A stretch of 64,000 nucleotides of DNA. Origin: OLB6 sp964467455. Its GTDB lineage: Bacteria > Bacteroidota > Ignavibacteria > Kapaibacteriales > Kapaibacteriaceae. Both the position numbers and the translations under genes were made by a program. The notes beneath the pieces are model-generated. The model did not search any database and was not told the origin of the DNA. It saw only the letters and a program-made list of their open reading frames with translations. The stretch lies in assembly GCA_964467455.1 (NCBI GenBank), contig CAYXQJ010000008.1, forward strand, positions 1-64,000, written 5' to 3'. Below are positions 8,267-17,900 of the stretch, in pieces (within the stretch, counting starts at the first letter, position 1; each line of letters opens with the position of its first letter).

Positions 8267-11200
8267 AGGTCCTCATCCCCGGTCGCCCGTCCACCTCTTC
8301 CGTCGTCACGCAAGCACTGGCGAATTGGCGCAACGGCAAAGGCGACATCCTCGTTATCAGCGGTGAACCCGGCTCCGGGAAGTCGCATGTGTTAAGTCAG
8401 ATCGAAGAGCTTAGCAGCACGACGCCGAAGCCCTCCATCGTAAGGGTTGACTGCACGCCCCCTATCGGAAGCTTCAATGTAGCGTCGATCCAACCATTGC
8501 AGCCGTTCGGACATGCCATCGAGCAGTTGTATCTGAACGGCGAGGCCACAGCGAAGAAGCGATTGGCACTCAACATTGGGATGTCGGTGCTGGCATCGAT
8601 CCCGATCGCCGGCGACATCTTCTACGCCGTCAAGGCGATTTCGCAGGACGTGAGCGAGTATAAACGCGAGACGGCGGCGACGCAGCAGAAAAAGCGCGCG
8701 GCGGTGACGGAATGTGTCGAGACGCTAAAGCGCATCGCCGCGGAGACACCGTTCGTTCTTCTTGTTGATGATGGCCATTGGTCGGATCCGCAGAGTATTG
8801 AGGTCTTGGAGCGACTACGCAACGTGATCCGCGATATGCCGTTGCTGATCGTGTGGACGGTGACGCCGACGATCGCCCAACGTTCGAACATGCCGTTGGC
8901 TGCGATGTTGCGCGACGTCCCTCCATCGTCGCATCATGTGCTGGGTGCATTGGACCGTCCGGGTCTTGATGCCGTGGTGAACGCCATTGCACCGACAATG
9001 CGCTTGACGGATCAACAACGCGACGTCCTCTTTGACCGAACTGCCGGCACTCCCGGCATCATCGCTGAATACATCAATTATTTGCAGCGCACCGACCAAG
9101 TGCGCAGTGACGGCACCATCGCCGCCGAAGCACTTGAAAAAAGTGGTCTGAAGTTGGGTGATCACCCGGCAACGGACGTGATCCTGCATGAGATCGGCGA
9201 AGAAGATGCGCTCACGCTTGCACTCTGCGCAGCTGAAGGACGCGAGTTCACGGCCTTCATGGTCGCATCCTTGATGAACACCGATGTGATCACGGCAGTG
9301 CGCACACTGCGCCGTCTGCAACACAACACGGGCCTCATCAAGAGCGTCGGCATGCGCACCCGTTACGGCCTCAAGACCACGGCCTATGAGTTCACCCAGT
9401 CCGTGGCCTTCACGTACTTCGCTCACTATCCCGAATACGAAGAGCGCAAACAACTACACCAACGCATCGCCGAGATCCTGACGAAGGAGTTTGAGTCCTC
9501 CGAACTCGAAGAAGTGCGCGCTCAGATCGGAACGTTGATCGGCGCTCACAGCTCAGAGGCAGAAGACACGGTCACCGCGACGAGGATGTTCACACTCTAT
9601 GCTCCGTCGCTGACTGAGACGTCGCAGACTTTGATGTCGCAGACTGAGATGTCCCAGACTTCGGAGCGAGAGTCGCAGACTGGGACGTCAGAGTCAGGGA
9701 CGACGCAGTCAGGGACAACCCAAGCTCTTGAGCTGTTACTAACCGGAAGCTTAGGCGAGGCTCGTGCGCTAGTTCAAGAACAGCTGACGGCTACGGGCAT
9801 GGCAACATCGGAGCGAGTCCAACTGTTGTGTTTATTGGCGCGCATTCAAGCAGAGATGGGAAGTCGGTCGGATGCGGAGCATCATTTGCAGACTGCCGAG
9901 CAGTTGCCGGATCTTGGAATGCAAGACCGACATTTGATCTTGAATGTGCGTGGTGCCGTGGCGATGTTGGTTGGTGATCACGATGCAGCACATGCACTCC
10001 TCAGCGAAGCAGCGCGTTCGGTGAAACGAATGTCGCCGAGTCTCAAACTGCTCACGATGAGCAATGTCTATCTCTTGTCCGATACGGAAGGCGAAACGAT
10101 GTCAGAACGCTACAAACGCCCCCTACGACGCATGCTGGAATCGCGTTCGTGGATGAAGATGCTTTCAGAACTCGGCCTCAGCGTTGTTGTGCTGATGTTG
10201 TTGTGTGCGGGTGCAATGGCACAAGGCAACATCCATGAGCGACACATGGAGCGGGCGCATCCAACACCTGATCTCGATGCTGTGTATGACTTCGCACCGC
10301 CGATGGTGCCGATGATCACCGCACAAGGAAGCTTTCCCTCGATGTTCCTCAATGTGAACATGGTCACGGAAGAGCAAGATCCACTTCCGGTGCAGAACGA
10401 ATCCTCCATCGCCGTCAATCCGCGGAATCCGAAGAATTTGATCGGCGCTGCCGTCGACTATCGCAACAACTCCTCGCGTCAGGTCTACTACAGCACCGAC
10501 GCCGGAAAGACCTGGCTCAATCAGGATCTCGGTCAAGTGCGTCCGGGTTGGTCATCCTCCAACGATCCATCCGTGGCCTACGACCATCTTGGCCGCGGCT
10601 ACCTCTGTTACGGCGGCTTCAACCGTACCGGACAGTCGCAGTTTGGTGAGAACGGCGTCTTCATTGCTTACACCGATGATGGCGGCTTGACCTGGCCGAA
10701 GAAGCACATCGCCGTGATCGAGCACACCGGTCCACAAACGGCCGACAGTGCCTTCGAAGACAAGTACTATGTCCACGTCGACACCGCATCAACGTCACCC
10801 TTCCGCGGCCGACTCTACATCCCTTGGAAGCGCGTCATCAACCGCGACTCATCAACCGGTATCGTTATTGCTCGAAGCACGGATAGGGGGCTTACCTGGT
10901 TGCCCCCTGTAGCCGTTAGTGATCGGTTCCCGAAGACGAGTGAAGACACAACGTTTGGACAAAGCTTCCCGCTTGCTCGCACCGGACCTGATGGAAGTGT
11001 CCACCTCGTGTGGAATAGCGGTACGGAAAGTGCGGTGCGCTATGCACGGTCTGCTGATGGTGGCACAACGTGGACATCTCCGCGCATCCTGCACACGTAC
11101 GAGCCGTTCGGCGAGAAGAGTTTGATCGCCGGACAAGTCAACTCACGTGTGAAGGAAGTTGTACGTGCCGAGGCCTATCCATCGTTGGCGATCGACAACA

Positions 11201-13017
11201 CCGGCGGTCCGCAGAACGGATGGCTACATCTTGTGTGGTCAGCTGACAATCCGCCCAACATCTACTACTCGCGCTCAACGAACAACGGTGAGAACTGGAG
11301 CGAGGCCCGCATCCTGCATAGTGTGCCGGACAACGATCAGTTCTGGCCGTGGATCTCGATCGATCCTACGAACGGCGACATTGCCGTGATGTACTTCGAT
11401 AGCCGCGATGATGCGAACAACATCCTCGTCAACTGCTACGTGAGCTATTCGTCAGACGGCGGCACAACATGGATCGATCGTCGTGTTGGCGATGGCGAGA
11501 ACGACCTCCGTCGAAATCCCTTCACCGGCAACACGTTCGCCGGCGACTATAACGGCTGTGATTTCTATAACGGCATGATCTATCCGTCGTGGGTGGACAT
11601 GCGCAACACGACGGAGCTCAACCGCACCGATAACGATGCCTTCACCGCCATCGTGAATGTACGTGCACCGGCAGCACCGGAGACGTTCACGGCAACGACC
11701 ATTGCAGACCAGCCAACAACGATCGATCTTGCTTGGTCGGCAGTCTCGACAACGACGTTTGGTAAGCCACTCGACATGGCAACAGCACGCTTCATCTTGC
11801 GGCGTCGAGGTGTACAGATCGCCGAGCTAGGCATGTCAATGCTCTCGTATCGCGACACGGGTCTAACACCGTACGAACGGTACGACTACACACTCACGGT
11901 CGTGACGCCAACGGACACCAGCGCCGACCGCACGGCCTTTGCTTATGCCGGTGGTTCGCGTGAACCGGGTATCCCAACGCTGCTCGAAGACCCGGGTGAC
12001 GGACTGGCGACGATCACCTTGCCGACGCGTCGACTCGATGGAACCACACCGCTAGCAAACCTAGCCGGTGTGATCGTGACGGGAACAACACTGAGCGGTA
12101 CGCAGGAAGAGCGTATCGATGTGAATGCTGCAGACACCGGCAAGACCATCAACCTGACGTTTCTTCCGGATGTCGATGGTTGGTATCACATCTCGGTGCG
12201 CGCAATTGATGCTGACGGTAATCGCAGTCCTGCTTCAGACACGTTGCTGGCCTTTCTCGGTGATACGGACTGGTTGGAGGAGCGGTTCGACACGATGCCG
12301 AACTATCACATAATGAGCGGAACGTGGGGTCGCACCACCTCATTCGCATTCTCTCCCGATGGTTCACTCACCGATTCTCCCAATGGGACGTACGGGCCAA
12401 GTCAGCGCGACACGATCATGCTGTATCCATTGACACCACGTGTCTATCCCGAAGCCGATGCATTGCTGTTTCAGGCGCGAGTCGCAGCATTTGTTGACCC
12501 ATCTGATACCGTGTTCTTCGAATACACGTGGGACCTTAACGGGCCATGGAATACAGCGGCCTGGTGGAATGCCAGCCAGAACCCGCGTTGGACGGATACG
12601 ACCAAGTCCGAAGATGCCTGGCTTCAGCAAGGTATGCTTGTACCCCTGCAGAACACGACGCAGTGGGTTCTGTATACTCGCCTGCGCTTCCGCTCAAACG
12701 TCTTACGCCATTCCGATGGCTTCTACATCGATGACATCACCTATCAACCCGTAACATCGGTGGCGGAAGAGAAGGAGTTCGTCCGCTCCATCTATCCGCA
12801 ACCGGCAAGCCATCACATTACGGTCGACCTTGCCACTGATGCGCCGATCTCCTCATGCAGTCTTGTGACGTTGGAGGGGGCTGCCCTGCCTGCCACGTGG
12901 ACCCAACTTGGTAGATCGCTCACTGTAGATGTGCGAAGTCTGCCAAGCGGTATGTACGTGCTGCGCGTTGAGCGAGATCACCAATTCTCCACTCATCGCC
13001 TCACTATCCTAAGGTAA
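8263..13017 (+). CDS. fused frame: AAA/STAND-like ATPase + TPR joined to secreted Asp-box propeller with T9SS tail
   Basis: One uninterrupted 1584-codon frame contains two gene-like parts. Part 1 (residues 1 to about 612) is an AAA_16/STAND-type ATPase: Walker A GEPGSGKS at 34-41, Walker B LLVDDGHW at 166-173, a Ser/Thr/Gln-rich tract around 450-490 (repeated SQT), and TPR-like helices to about 600. Part 2 starts with a basic N-region and signal peptide (MKMLSELGLSVVVLMLLCAG, residues 631-650, then AMA-Q). Six Asp-box repeats follow (for example STDAGKTW at 744, STDRGLTW, SADGGTTW), then fibronectin-III-like segments and a T9SS-type tail (IYPQPASHHITVDL ... GMYVLRVERD). A cytoplasmic ATPase joined to an exported protein is topologically odd. 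A good Shine-Dalgarno sequence before ATG 10099 suggests part 2 is also made alone. Either a recent deletion fused two genes or a stop was lost. Confidence 0.8.
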   Translation: MKVLIPGRPSTSSVVTQALANWRNGKGDILVISGEPGSGKSHVLSQIEELSSTTPKPSIVRVDCTPPIGSFNVASIQPLQPFGHAIEQLYLNGEATAKKRLALNIGMSVLASIPIAGDIFYAVKAISQDVSEYKRETAATQQKKRAAVTECVETLKRIAAETPFVLLVDDGHWSDPQSIEVLERLRNVIRDMPLLIVWTVTPTIAQRSNMPLAAMLRDVPPSSHHVLGALDRPGLDAVVNAIAPTMRLTDQQRDVLFDRTAGTPGIIAEYINYLQRTDQVRSDGTIAAEALEKSGLKLGDHPATDVILHEIGEEDALTLALCAAEGREFTAFMVASLMNTDVITAVRTLRRLQHNTGLIKSVGMRTRYGLKTTAYEFTQSVAFTYFAHYPEYEERKQLHQRIAEILTKEFESSELEEVRAQIGTLIGAHSSEAEDTVTATRMFTLYAPSLTETSQTLMSQTEMSQTSERESQTGTSESGTTQSGTTQALELLLTGSLGEARALVQEQLTATGMATSERVQLLCLLARIQAEMGSRSDAEHHLQTAEQLPDLGMQDRHLILNVRGAVAMLVGDHDAAHALLSEAARSVKRMSPSLKLLTMSNVYLLSDTEGETMSERYKRPLRRMLESRSWMKMLSELGLSVVVLMLLCAGAMAQGNIHERHMERAHPTPDLDAVYDFAPPMVPMITAQGSFPSMFLNVNMVTEEQDPLPVQNESSIAVNPRNPKNLIGAAVDYRNNSSRQVYYSTDAGKTWLNQDLGQVRPGWSSSNDPSVAYDHLGRGYLCYGGFNRTGQSQFGENGVFIAYTDDGGLTWPKKHIAVIEHTGPQTADSAFEDKYYVHVDTASTSPFRGRLYIPWKRVINRDSSTGIVIARSTDRGLTWLPPVAVSDRFPKTSEDTTFGQSFPLARTGPDGSVHLVWNSGTESAVRYARSADGGTTWTSPRILHTYEPFGEKSLIAGQVNSRVKEVVRAEAYPSLAIDNTGGPQNGWLHLVWSADNPPNIYYSRSTNNGENWSEARILHSVPDNDQFWPWISIDPTNGDIAVMYFDSRDDANNILVNCYVSYSSDGGTTWIDRRVGDGENDLRRNPFTGNTFAGDYNGCDFYNGMIYPSWVDMRNTTELNRTDNDAFTAIVNVRAPAAPETFTATTIADQPTTIDLAWSAVSTTTFGKPLDMATARFILRRRGVQIAELGMSMLSYRDTGLTPYERYDYTLTVVTPTDTSADRTAFAYAGGSREPGIPTLLEDPGDGLATITLPTRRLDGTTPLANLAGVIVTGTTLSGTQEERIDVNAADTGKTINLTFLPDVDGWYHISVRAIDADGNRSPASDTLLAFLGDTDWLEERFDTMPNYHIMSGTWGRTTSFAFSPDGSLTDSPNGTYGPSQRDTIMLYPLTPRVYPEADALLFQARVAAFVDPSDTVFFEYTWDLNGPWNTAAWWNASQNPRWTDTTKSEDAWLQQGMLVPLQNTTQWVLYTRLRFRSNVLRHSDGFYIDDITYQPVTSVAEEKEFVRSIYPQPASHHITVDLATDAPISSCSLVTLEGAALPATWTQLGRSLTVDVRSLPSGMYVLRVERDHQFSTHRLTILR
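9607..9723 (+). repeat. in-frame degenerate repeat encoding SQT-rich linker
   Basis: Imperfect repeats of TCGCAGACT and GAGATGTC / GGGACGTCAG words encode a Ser/Thr/Gln/Glu-rich stretch between the ATPase helical region and the TPR-like region. It is one of five in-frame low-complexity arrays in this window. Confidence 0.65.
10086..10101 (+). promoter_or_regulatory. internal Shine-Dalgarno and ATG for the secreted half of the fused frame
   Basis: GGAAGG at 10086-10091 is 7 nt upstream of ATG 10099, within the large frame. Translation from here gives MSERYKRPLRRMLESRSW followed by a classical signal peptide, so this is the likely start of an independent secreted protein of about 972 aa. A GCCCCCT motif lies at 10118-10124, close to the junction. 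Confidence 0.5.
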
Positions 13018-13019
13018 CT

Positions 13020-13066
13020 GACGCCGGACGCCGGACGATGGACGCCGGACGCCGGACGCCGGACGT
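13020..13066. repeat. GACGCCG 7-bp tandem array
   Basis: Six to seven head-to-tail copies of GACGCCG (one GACGATG variant) fill the gap between two convergent genes. No terminator with a T-tract is visible here. Confidence 0.85.
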
Positions 13067-13067
13067 C

Positions 13068-14150
13068 TTAAGCGCCTTTCAGCGCGAAACCGAACTGTGT
13101 GCCCTTGCCGAGTTCGCTTTCAACGCTGATGTGTGCTGCATGCGCTTCAAGGATATGCTTGACGATGGCCAGCCCTAAGCCGGTACCGCCGACGGTGCGT
13201 GAGCGGTCTTTATCGACGCGGTAGAAACGTTCGAAGACGCGCGGGAGGTGGTCCTTGGGAATGCCGATGCCGGTGTCGATCACAGCGATGGAAACAGACG
13301 GACCTTCTTTGACCACGCGGACAGTGACGCGGCCGCCGTCGACATTGTATTTGATCGCGTTGTCGATCAGGTTGGTGAAGACCTGCGTAAGCCGCTCTTT
13401 GTCGCCGTAGACAGAGATCGCAGTATCGGGTGTAGTCTCTAAGAAGATCTCTACGTTGCGTTGCACAGCACGGATCTCCATCGTGTTGATGATGTCCTTC
13501 AGCAGATCACGCACATCAAAGTACCGGAAGCTGAGTCGCAGCTCGCCACTTTCGATCCGCGAGATGTCGATCAGATCGCTCAACAACGTGTTGAGTCGCA
13601 ATGCATTCTGATACGCTTTCTCGAGGAACTGACGACTGACAGCTGGGTCATCAACGGCACCGTCGAGCAACGTCTCCAAATATCCTTGCACGCTGAAGAT
13701 CGGCGTCCGCAACTCGTGAGAGACGTTGCCAACAAACTCCGTTCGGACGCGGCCGAGTCGGCGCATCTCATTAATGTCCGCGGCGGCCTTCTTTGCCAAG
13801 CGATTGATCGCTTCGGCAACGTGGAGCACTTCGGCATGTGCGGAGTTGTCGAGTTCGATGCGGCCACTGACCGCCCCCTCAACAATGGCTTGCGTGACGT
13901 CTTGAATACGTTGTAGCGGATGGAGCAGAGAACGCTCAAGCGACCGAGTGAGCAACGACTGCGCACCCATGCCAAGAAGAACAACCACGATCATCAGCAC
14001 GATGAACGGCGAAACGCCGATCGCAGCTGCGGCTTCGGGTTTGTACGCTCCGATCACCGACATGAAGGCAATGATCATCAACACAACGATGACCATGAAC
14101 CAGCTGATCGCTGTGCGGTAGAAGGATTGCAGTGGAGTGAGAAGCGACAT
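13068..14150 (-). CDS. PhoR-like sensor histidine kinase
   Basis: Membrane histidine kinase of 360 aa from ATG 14150. Two transmembrane helices (about 15-35 and 45-66) are separated by a very short periplasmic loop, followed by a HAMP-like linker. The H-box is VGNVSHELRTPI with the phospho-acceptor at His145, and the ATPase domain has N (LIDNAIKYN), G1 (DTGIGIP), F (FERFYR) and G2 (GGTGLGLAI) boxes. The short sensor loop suggests it senses the membrane or a partner protein. ATG 14150 is preferred over an upstream GTG-type extension to 14216 because it leaves an 11-nt gap after the response regulator, with which it forms an operon. The signal is unknown; phosphate control is only suggested by similarity. 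Confidence 0.9.
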   Translation of the reverse strand: MSLLTPLQSFYRTAISWFMVIVVLMIIAFMSVIGAYKPEAAAAIGVSPFIVLMIVVVLLGMGAQSLLTRSLERSLLHPLQRIQDVTQAIVEGAVSGRIELDNSAHAEVLHVAEAINRLAKKAAADINEMRRLGRVRTEFVGNVSHELRTPIFSVQGYLETLLDGAVDDPAVSRQFLEKAYQNALRLNTLLSDLIDISRIESGELRLSFRYFDVRDLLKDIINTMEIRAVQRNVEIFLETTPDTAISVYGDKERLTQVFTNLIDNAIKYNVDGGRVTVRVVKEGPSVSIAVIDTGIGIPKDHLPRVFERFYRVDKDRSRTVGGTGLGLAIVKHILEAHAAHISVESELGKGTQFGFALKGA

Positions 14151-14161
14151 CTGTCGCAAAC

Positions 14162-14866
14162 TTAGGCGACTTGTTCGCGGAATCGATATCCAACCCCTTT
14201 GACCGTCTCGATCCACGCGCCGTACTCACCGAGTTTCTCTCGGATCTTCGAGACGTGGACGTCAACCGTACGGTCGATCACATAGACGCTCTCGCCCCAG
14301 ATCCGACGCAGCAACACTTCGCGCGAGAAGACCTTGCCGGAGTTCGTGGCAAGGAAGGCCAGCAGTTCGAACTCCTTCTTCGGGAAGAACAGCTCCCTGC
14401 CGTCGATCTTGATCGTGTAGTTGAGTCGGTTGATCTCCAGTGCGCCAATGCGCAGGATCTCCGGTGCTGCGATCGTCTCTGTCCGGACGGTCTCCGTACC
14501 CCGACGCAGGATGGTCTTCACACGGGCGATGAGCACCCGCGGACTGATCGGTTTCTGCAGATAGTCGTCGGCGCCAAGTTCCAGGCCCAAGATCTGGTCG
14601 ATCTCCCCGGATTTTGCCGTCAAGAACATGATGGCAATGCCGGCCGTAGCCGGATTTTCCCGTATGGCACGGCACACCTCGAAGCCATCCATACCGGGCA
14701 TCATGATGTCCAGGACCACCAGATCGGGCTTTTCAGCCACGGACCGCTCCACGGCTTGGGTGCCGTTCGAGGCAGTAACGACCCGATATCCCTCTTTGCT
14801 GAGGTTGTAGGAGATGAGGTCGACGATGTCTTGTTCGTCATCAACCACGAGGATCGTTTTTTCCAT
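14162..14866 (-). CDS. PhoB/PhoP-family response regulator
   Basis: 234-aa OmpR/PhoB-type regulator. Receiver domain: acidic pair Asp10-Glu11, phospho-acceptor Asp53 (VVLDIMMPGMDG), Thr83 and Lys105. The C-terminal winged helix (about 135-234) ends with DRTVDVHVSKIREKLG and VKGVGYRF, typical of DNA-binding regulators. It is first in a two-gene operon with the histidine kinase. ATG 14866 is chosen over TTG 14872 because a TAnnTTTG element ends 3 nt before it, so the mRNA would be leaderless. The adjoining divergent gene encodes a T9SS cargo. Confidence 0.93.
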   Translation of the reverse strand: MEKTILVVDDEQDIVDLISYNLSKEGYRVVTASNGTQAVERSVAEKPDLVVLDIMMPGMDGFEVCRAIRENPATAGIAIMFLTAKSGEIDQILGLELGADDYLQKPISPRVLIARVKTILRRGTETVRTETIAAPEILRIGALEINRLNYTIKIDGRELFFPKKEFELLAFLATNSGKVFSREVLLRRIWGESVYVIDRTVDVHVSKIREKLGEYGAWIETVKGVGYRFREQVA

Positions 14867-14869
14867 GCT

Positions 14870-14877
14870 CAAAAGTA
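14870..14877 (-). promoter_or_regulatory. TACTTTTG promoter element of the response regulator gene
   Basis: Minus strand reads TACTTTTG-AGC-ATG. This is a perfect TAnnTTTG (-7 element of Bacteroidota housekeeping promoters) with only 3 nt before the start codon and no Shine-Dalgarno sequence, so the transcript is probably leaderless. Confidence 0.5.
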
Positions 14878-14965
14878 GGGGGGAAGGGGCTTCACAATAC
14901 CGTAAAAATCTCGTTACATACGAGGGGTTAAAACCGTCAATTCCCTTGTATTTTACGGCCTAGGC

Positions 14966-17900
14966 ATGGGTCACACCGCTCCATATGCTCAAGGGTATCG
15001 TGCGCTCAATTCGCACGTGGCGAAGCTATGCCTTGTATCGATCGTGTTGATGGTCGTGCTCGCCCCCTCCCAAGCGCAACGTCGTACCTGGAATTGGTTC
15101 TTCGGTAATGGTGCGGGATTGAACTTTTCAACGGGAACGCCGCTCGATCTTATCGGTGGACAGATCAATACCGAAGAAGGGAGTGCATCGGTGTCCCGGC
15201 GCACAAACGGACAGTTGTTGTTCTACACGGACGGCGTGACCGTTTGGAACCGACTGCACGAACAGATGCCGAATGGGTTTGGCTTGAACGGTGACCCTTC
15301 CACGAGTCAGAGCGCATTGATCGTGCCGTGGCCGAACAACGACGATATGTTCGTGATCTTCACGCCGGCACCGATCACGTCGTCGAATGTGAACGGGCGG
15401 TGCTTCTGCCTTACCTACTCCATCGTTGATATGCGACTCAACAATGGCTTTGGTGATGTGACGCAGAAGAACGTCCTTCTTGATCCCGACGTCACGGAAC
15501 ACGTAACTGCAACTGCCGATTGTAATGAAGGGGGCTGGTGGGTCGTCGTGCGTCGGCGCGAGAATCCGGCCTTCGCATCGTACCATTTCACCGAAGCGGG
15601 TATCGAAACCGTCCCATCGATCTCCACGATCAACAATGGCGAAGAAGTGCGTGATGCCGGGCAGATGCACATCGCTCCCGATGGTGAACATCTCGTGATC
15701 ACGTCGCCGGCGGGATCGGCATTCCTGTATCAATTCGCGCGCTCAACCGGTGTGGCCTACGGCGGCATTGAATTGTTCAATGGTGAACGTTTGGGTTCAT
15801 CGTATGGCGCTACGTTCTCGGTTGATAGTCGATATGTCTTCATCGCATCTTCCGTTGAAACGCCGGCATCAACCTTGATCCACCGGTTCGATATCGAGGC
15901 CGGCGAAACATCGGCGATCCAAGCATCACGACAGCAGCTGGCAGCGCTGCCCGGCACCAGTGCGTTTACGCCGATGCAGCTTGGTCCGGATAGTGTGGTC
16001 TACATTGGACGCCCGGGCATGCAGACGCTGGCAACGATCGATCTGCCGAGCGATCCTGCACCGGTGGTGCGGGACAATGCCGTGTTCATGACGGGTACGT
16101 GTCGCTCCGGACTCCCTAACCTGATCGACTGGCTGCTGGCACCTCATCCGCCGAATGACATTACCTGCGAGTTTCCGATCGCCATCGTCGAAGACATGGA
16201 GACGTGTAGGAACACGTGCATCCGACTCGTTGATAACAGTCAAGGCAACATCGACTCCTACAGTTGGTCCATACCGGGCGCGATACCTTCGTCGGTTCGT
16301 GTGAAGGATCCGCTTGTCTGTTTCCCCACCAGCGGCGGCTTCCCGGCGCAGTTGATCATCTCCAACAGCAAAGGTTCGGATACGGCAAACATCGTCATCA
16401 CGGTCCACCCGCCCCCTTCACTCCAAACCATCGGCGATACATCAACGTGTCCGGGAGGTTCGGTGCAACTGTGGGCGTCAGGCGGTGTGAGCTATCAGTG
16501 GTCGCCGGCAACCGGGCTGGATGATCCGCGGTCGGCGACACCGATCGCAACGCCGACGAAGGACATGGTGTATTCAGTGATCGCAACGAATGCCCAGGGA
16601 TGCTCCGATACGGCCACTGTACGCGTTACCGTTCGTCCACTTAGCGGCGGACCGGATCAGATCATCTGCGTCGGCGGCACTGCACATCTGCAAGCTGATA
16701 GCGCCAATACCTACCTGTGGAGTCCGTCGACCGGACTGGACGACCCAACCAGCCGGACACCAACGGCAACATCACTGACGGAGACAATGGTCTATACCGT
16801 GCGCATCCAGCGCGGTCCGTGTGTCTCGGTCGACACCGTCGAGGTAAAGGTTGTCCCGTCGTTCCTGATCGACATTCAAGCACCGGCAACGGCCTGTGCA
16901 GGCGAAGTGATCACCGTCACGGCCAGTGGCGGCGGTAGCGAGTTTGCGTGGACCGGTGATGGTGTTGCAGCGTCGATGACGAACACCACGACCGTTACGA
17001 TGTCCGGAACACGCGCCACGGTCTACGTTGTAGCACGCAGCGGTGACTGTTTTGCGATGGACTCTGCCGTGATCGAGAGTGGCGTAGGACCGGTAATGAC
17101 ACCATCGCCCGACACGTCGATCTGCTTTGGCGAGAGCGTAACGCTAAGCATCACAGGCACGGCGGCTACCATCCAGTGGACGCCATCGTCAACATTGAAC
17201 ACAGATGTTGGATCGACCGTGATCGCCTCACCAACGTCAACCACAACCTACATCATTCGCTCCTCCAACGGCAGCAACTGCGAAACGTTCGATACCATCG
17301 TCGTCACTGTGAAGCCGTCACCCATCATCGACGCCGGTGCCGACAAGAATATCTGCATTGGTGAAGAAACGCGGATCTCTGCCGTGAGTAGTGCAGAGTC
17401 GGTGCGATGGGAACCCACCAATGGCCTCTCTGACCCGAATGTGTTGTCGCCATTGGCCCGACCTTCTGTTACCACGACGTATCACGTAACGGCTACAAGC
17501 GCCGGTTGTGTGAGCATCGACTCGATGACAGTGTTTGTCTCCGACCTCGATCTCACCCTCACGCCGGACACGACGATCTGTGAAGGATCGGCGATCGAGC
17601 TCCTGGCTACGGGTGCTGCGATCTATCGTTGGGACCCACCAACGGGCTTGAGCGATCCGACCATTGCAAACCCCATTGCATCGCCGGCGATCACCACAAC
17701 GTATGAGGTTACCGGCACCGACGCCCTTGGATGCGTGGACGTCAAACGCATGACGGTCACAGTACTCGACACCACGGGCATCACGATCGTGTCGCAGACC
17801 GTTACCGCCGAAGCCGGAAGCGACAGTGTCTTCATCCCGGTGATCGTCGAAGTCGACCCGGCCCTGCTGCCAATGTCTGCCGATAACCTGCGCGTTGCCC

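Noticed and set aside
13018..13067. Bidirectional terminator between the fused gene and the histidine kinase
   Set aside because: The gap is a 7-bp tandem repeat without a clear stem and T-tract.
14151..14216. Longer start of the histidine kinase
   Set aside because: It overlaps the response regulator by 55 nt and adds a basic stretch before the first transmembrane helix; ATG 14150 gives normal spacing.
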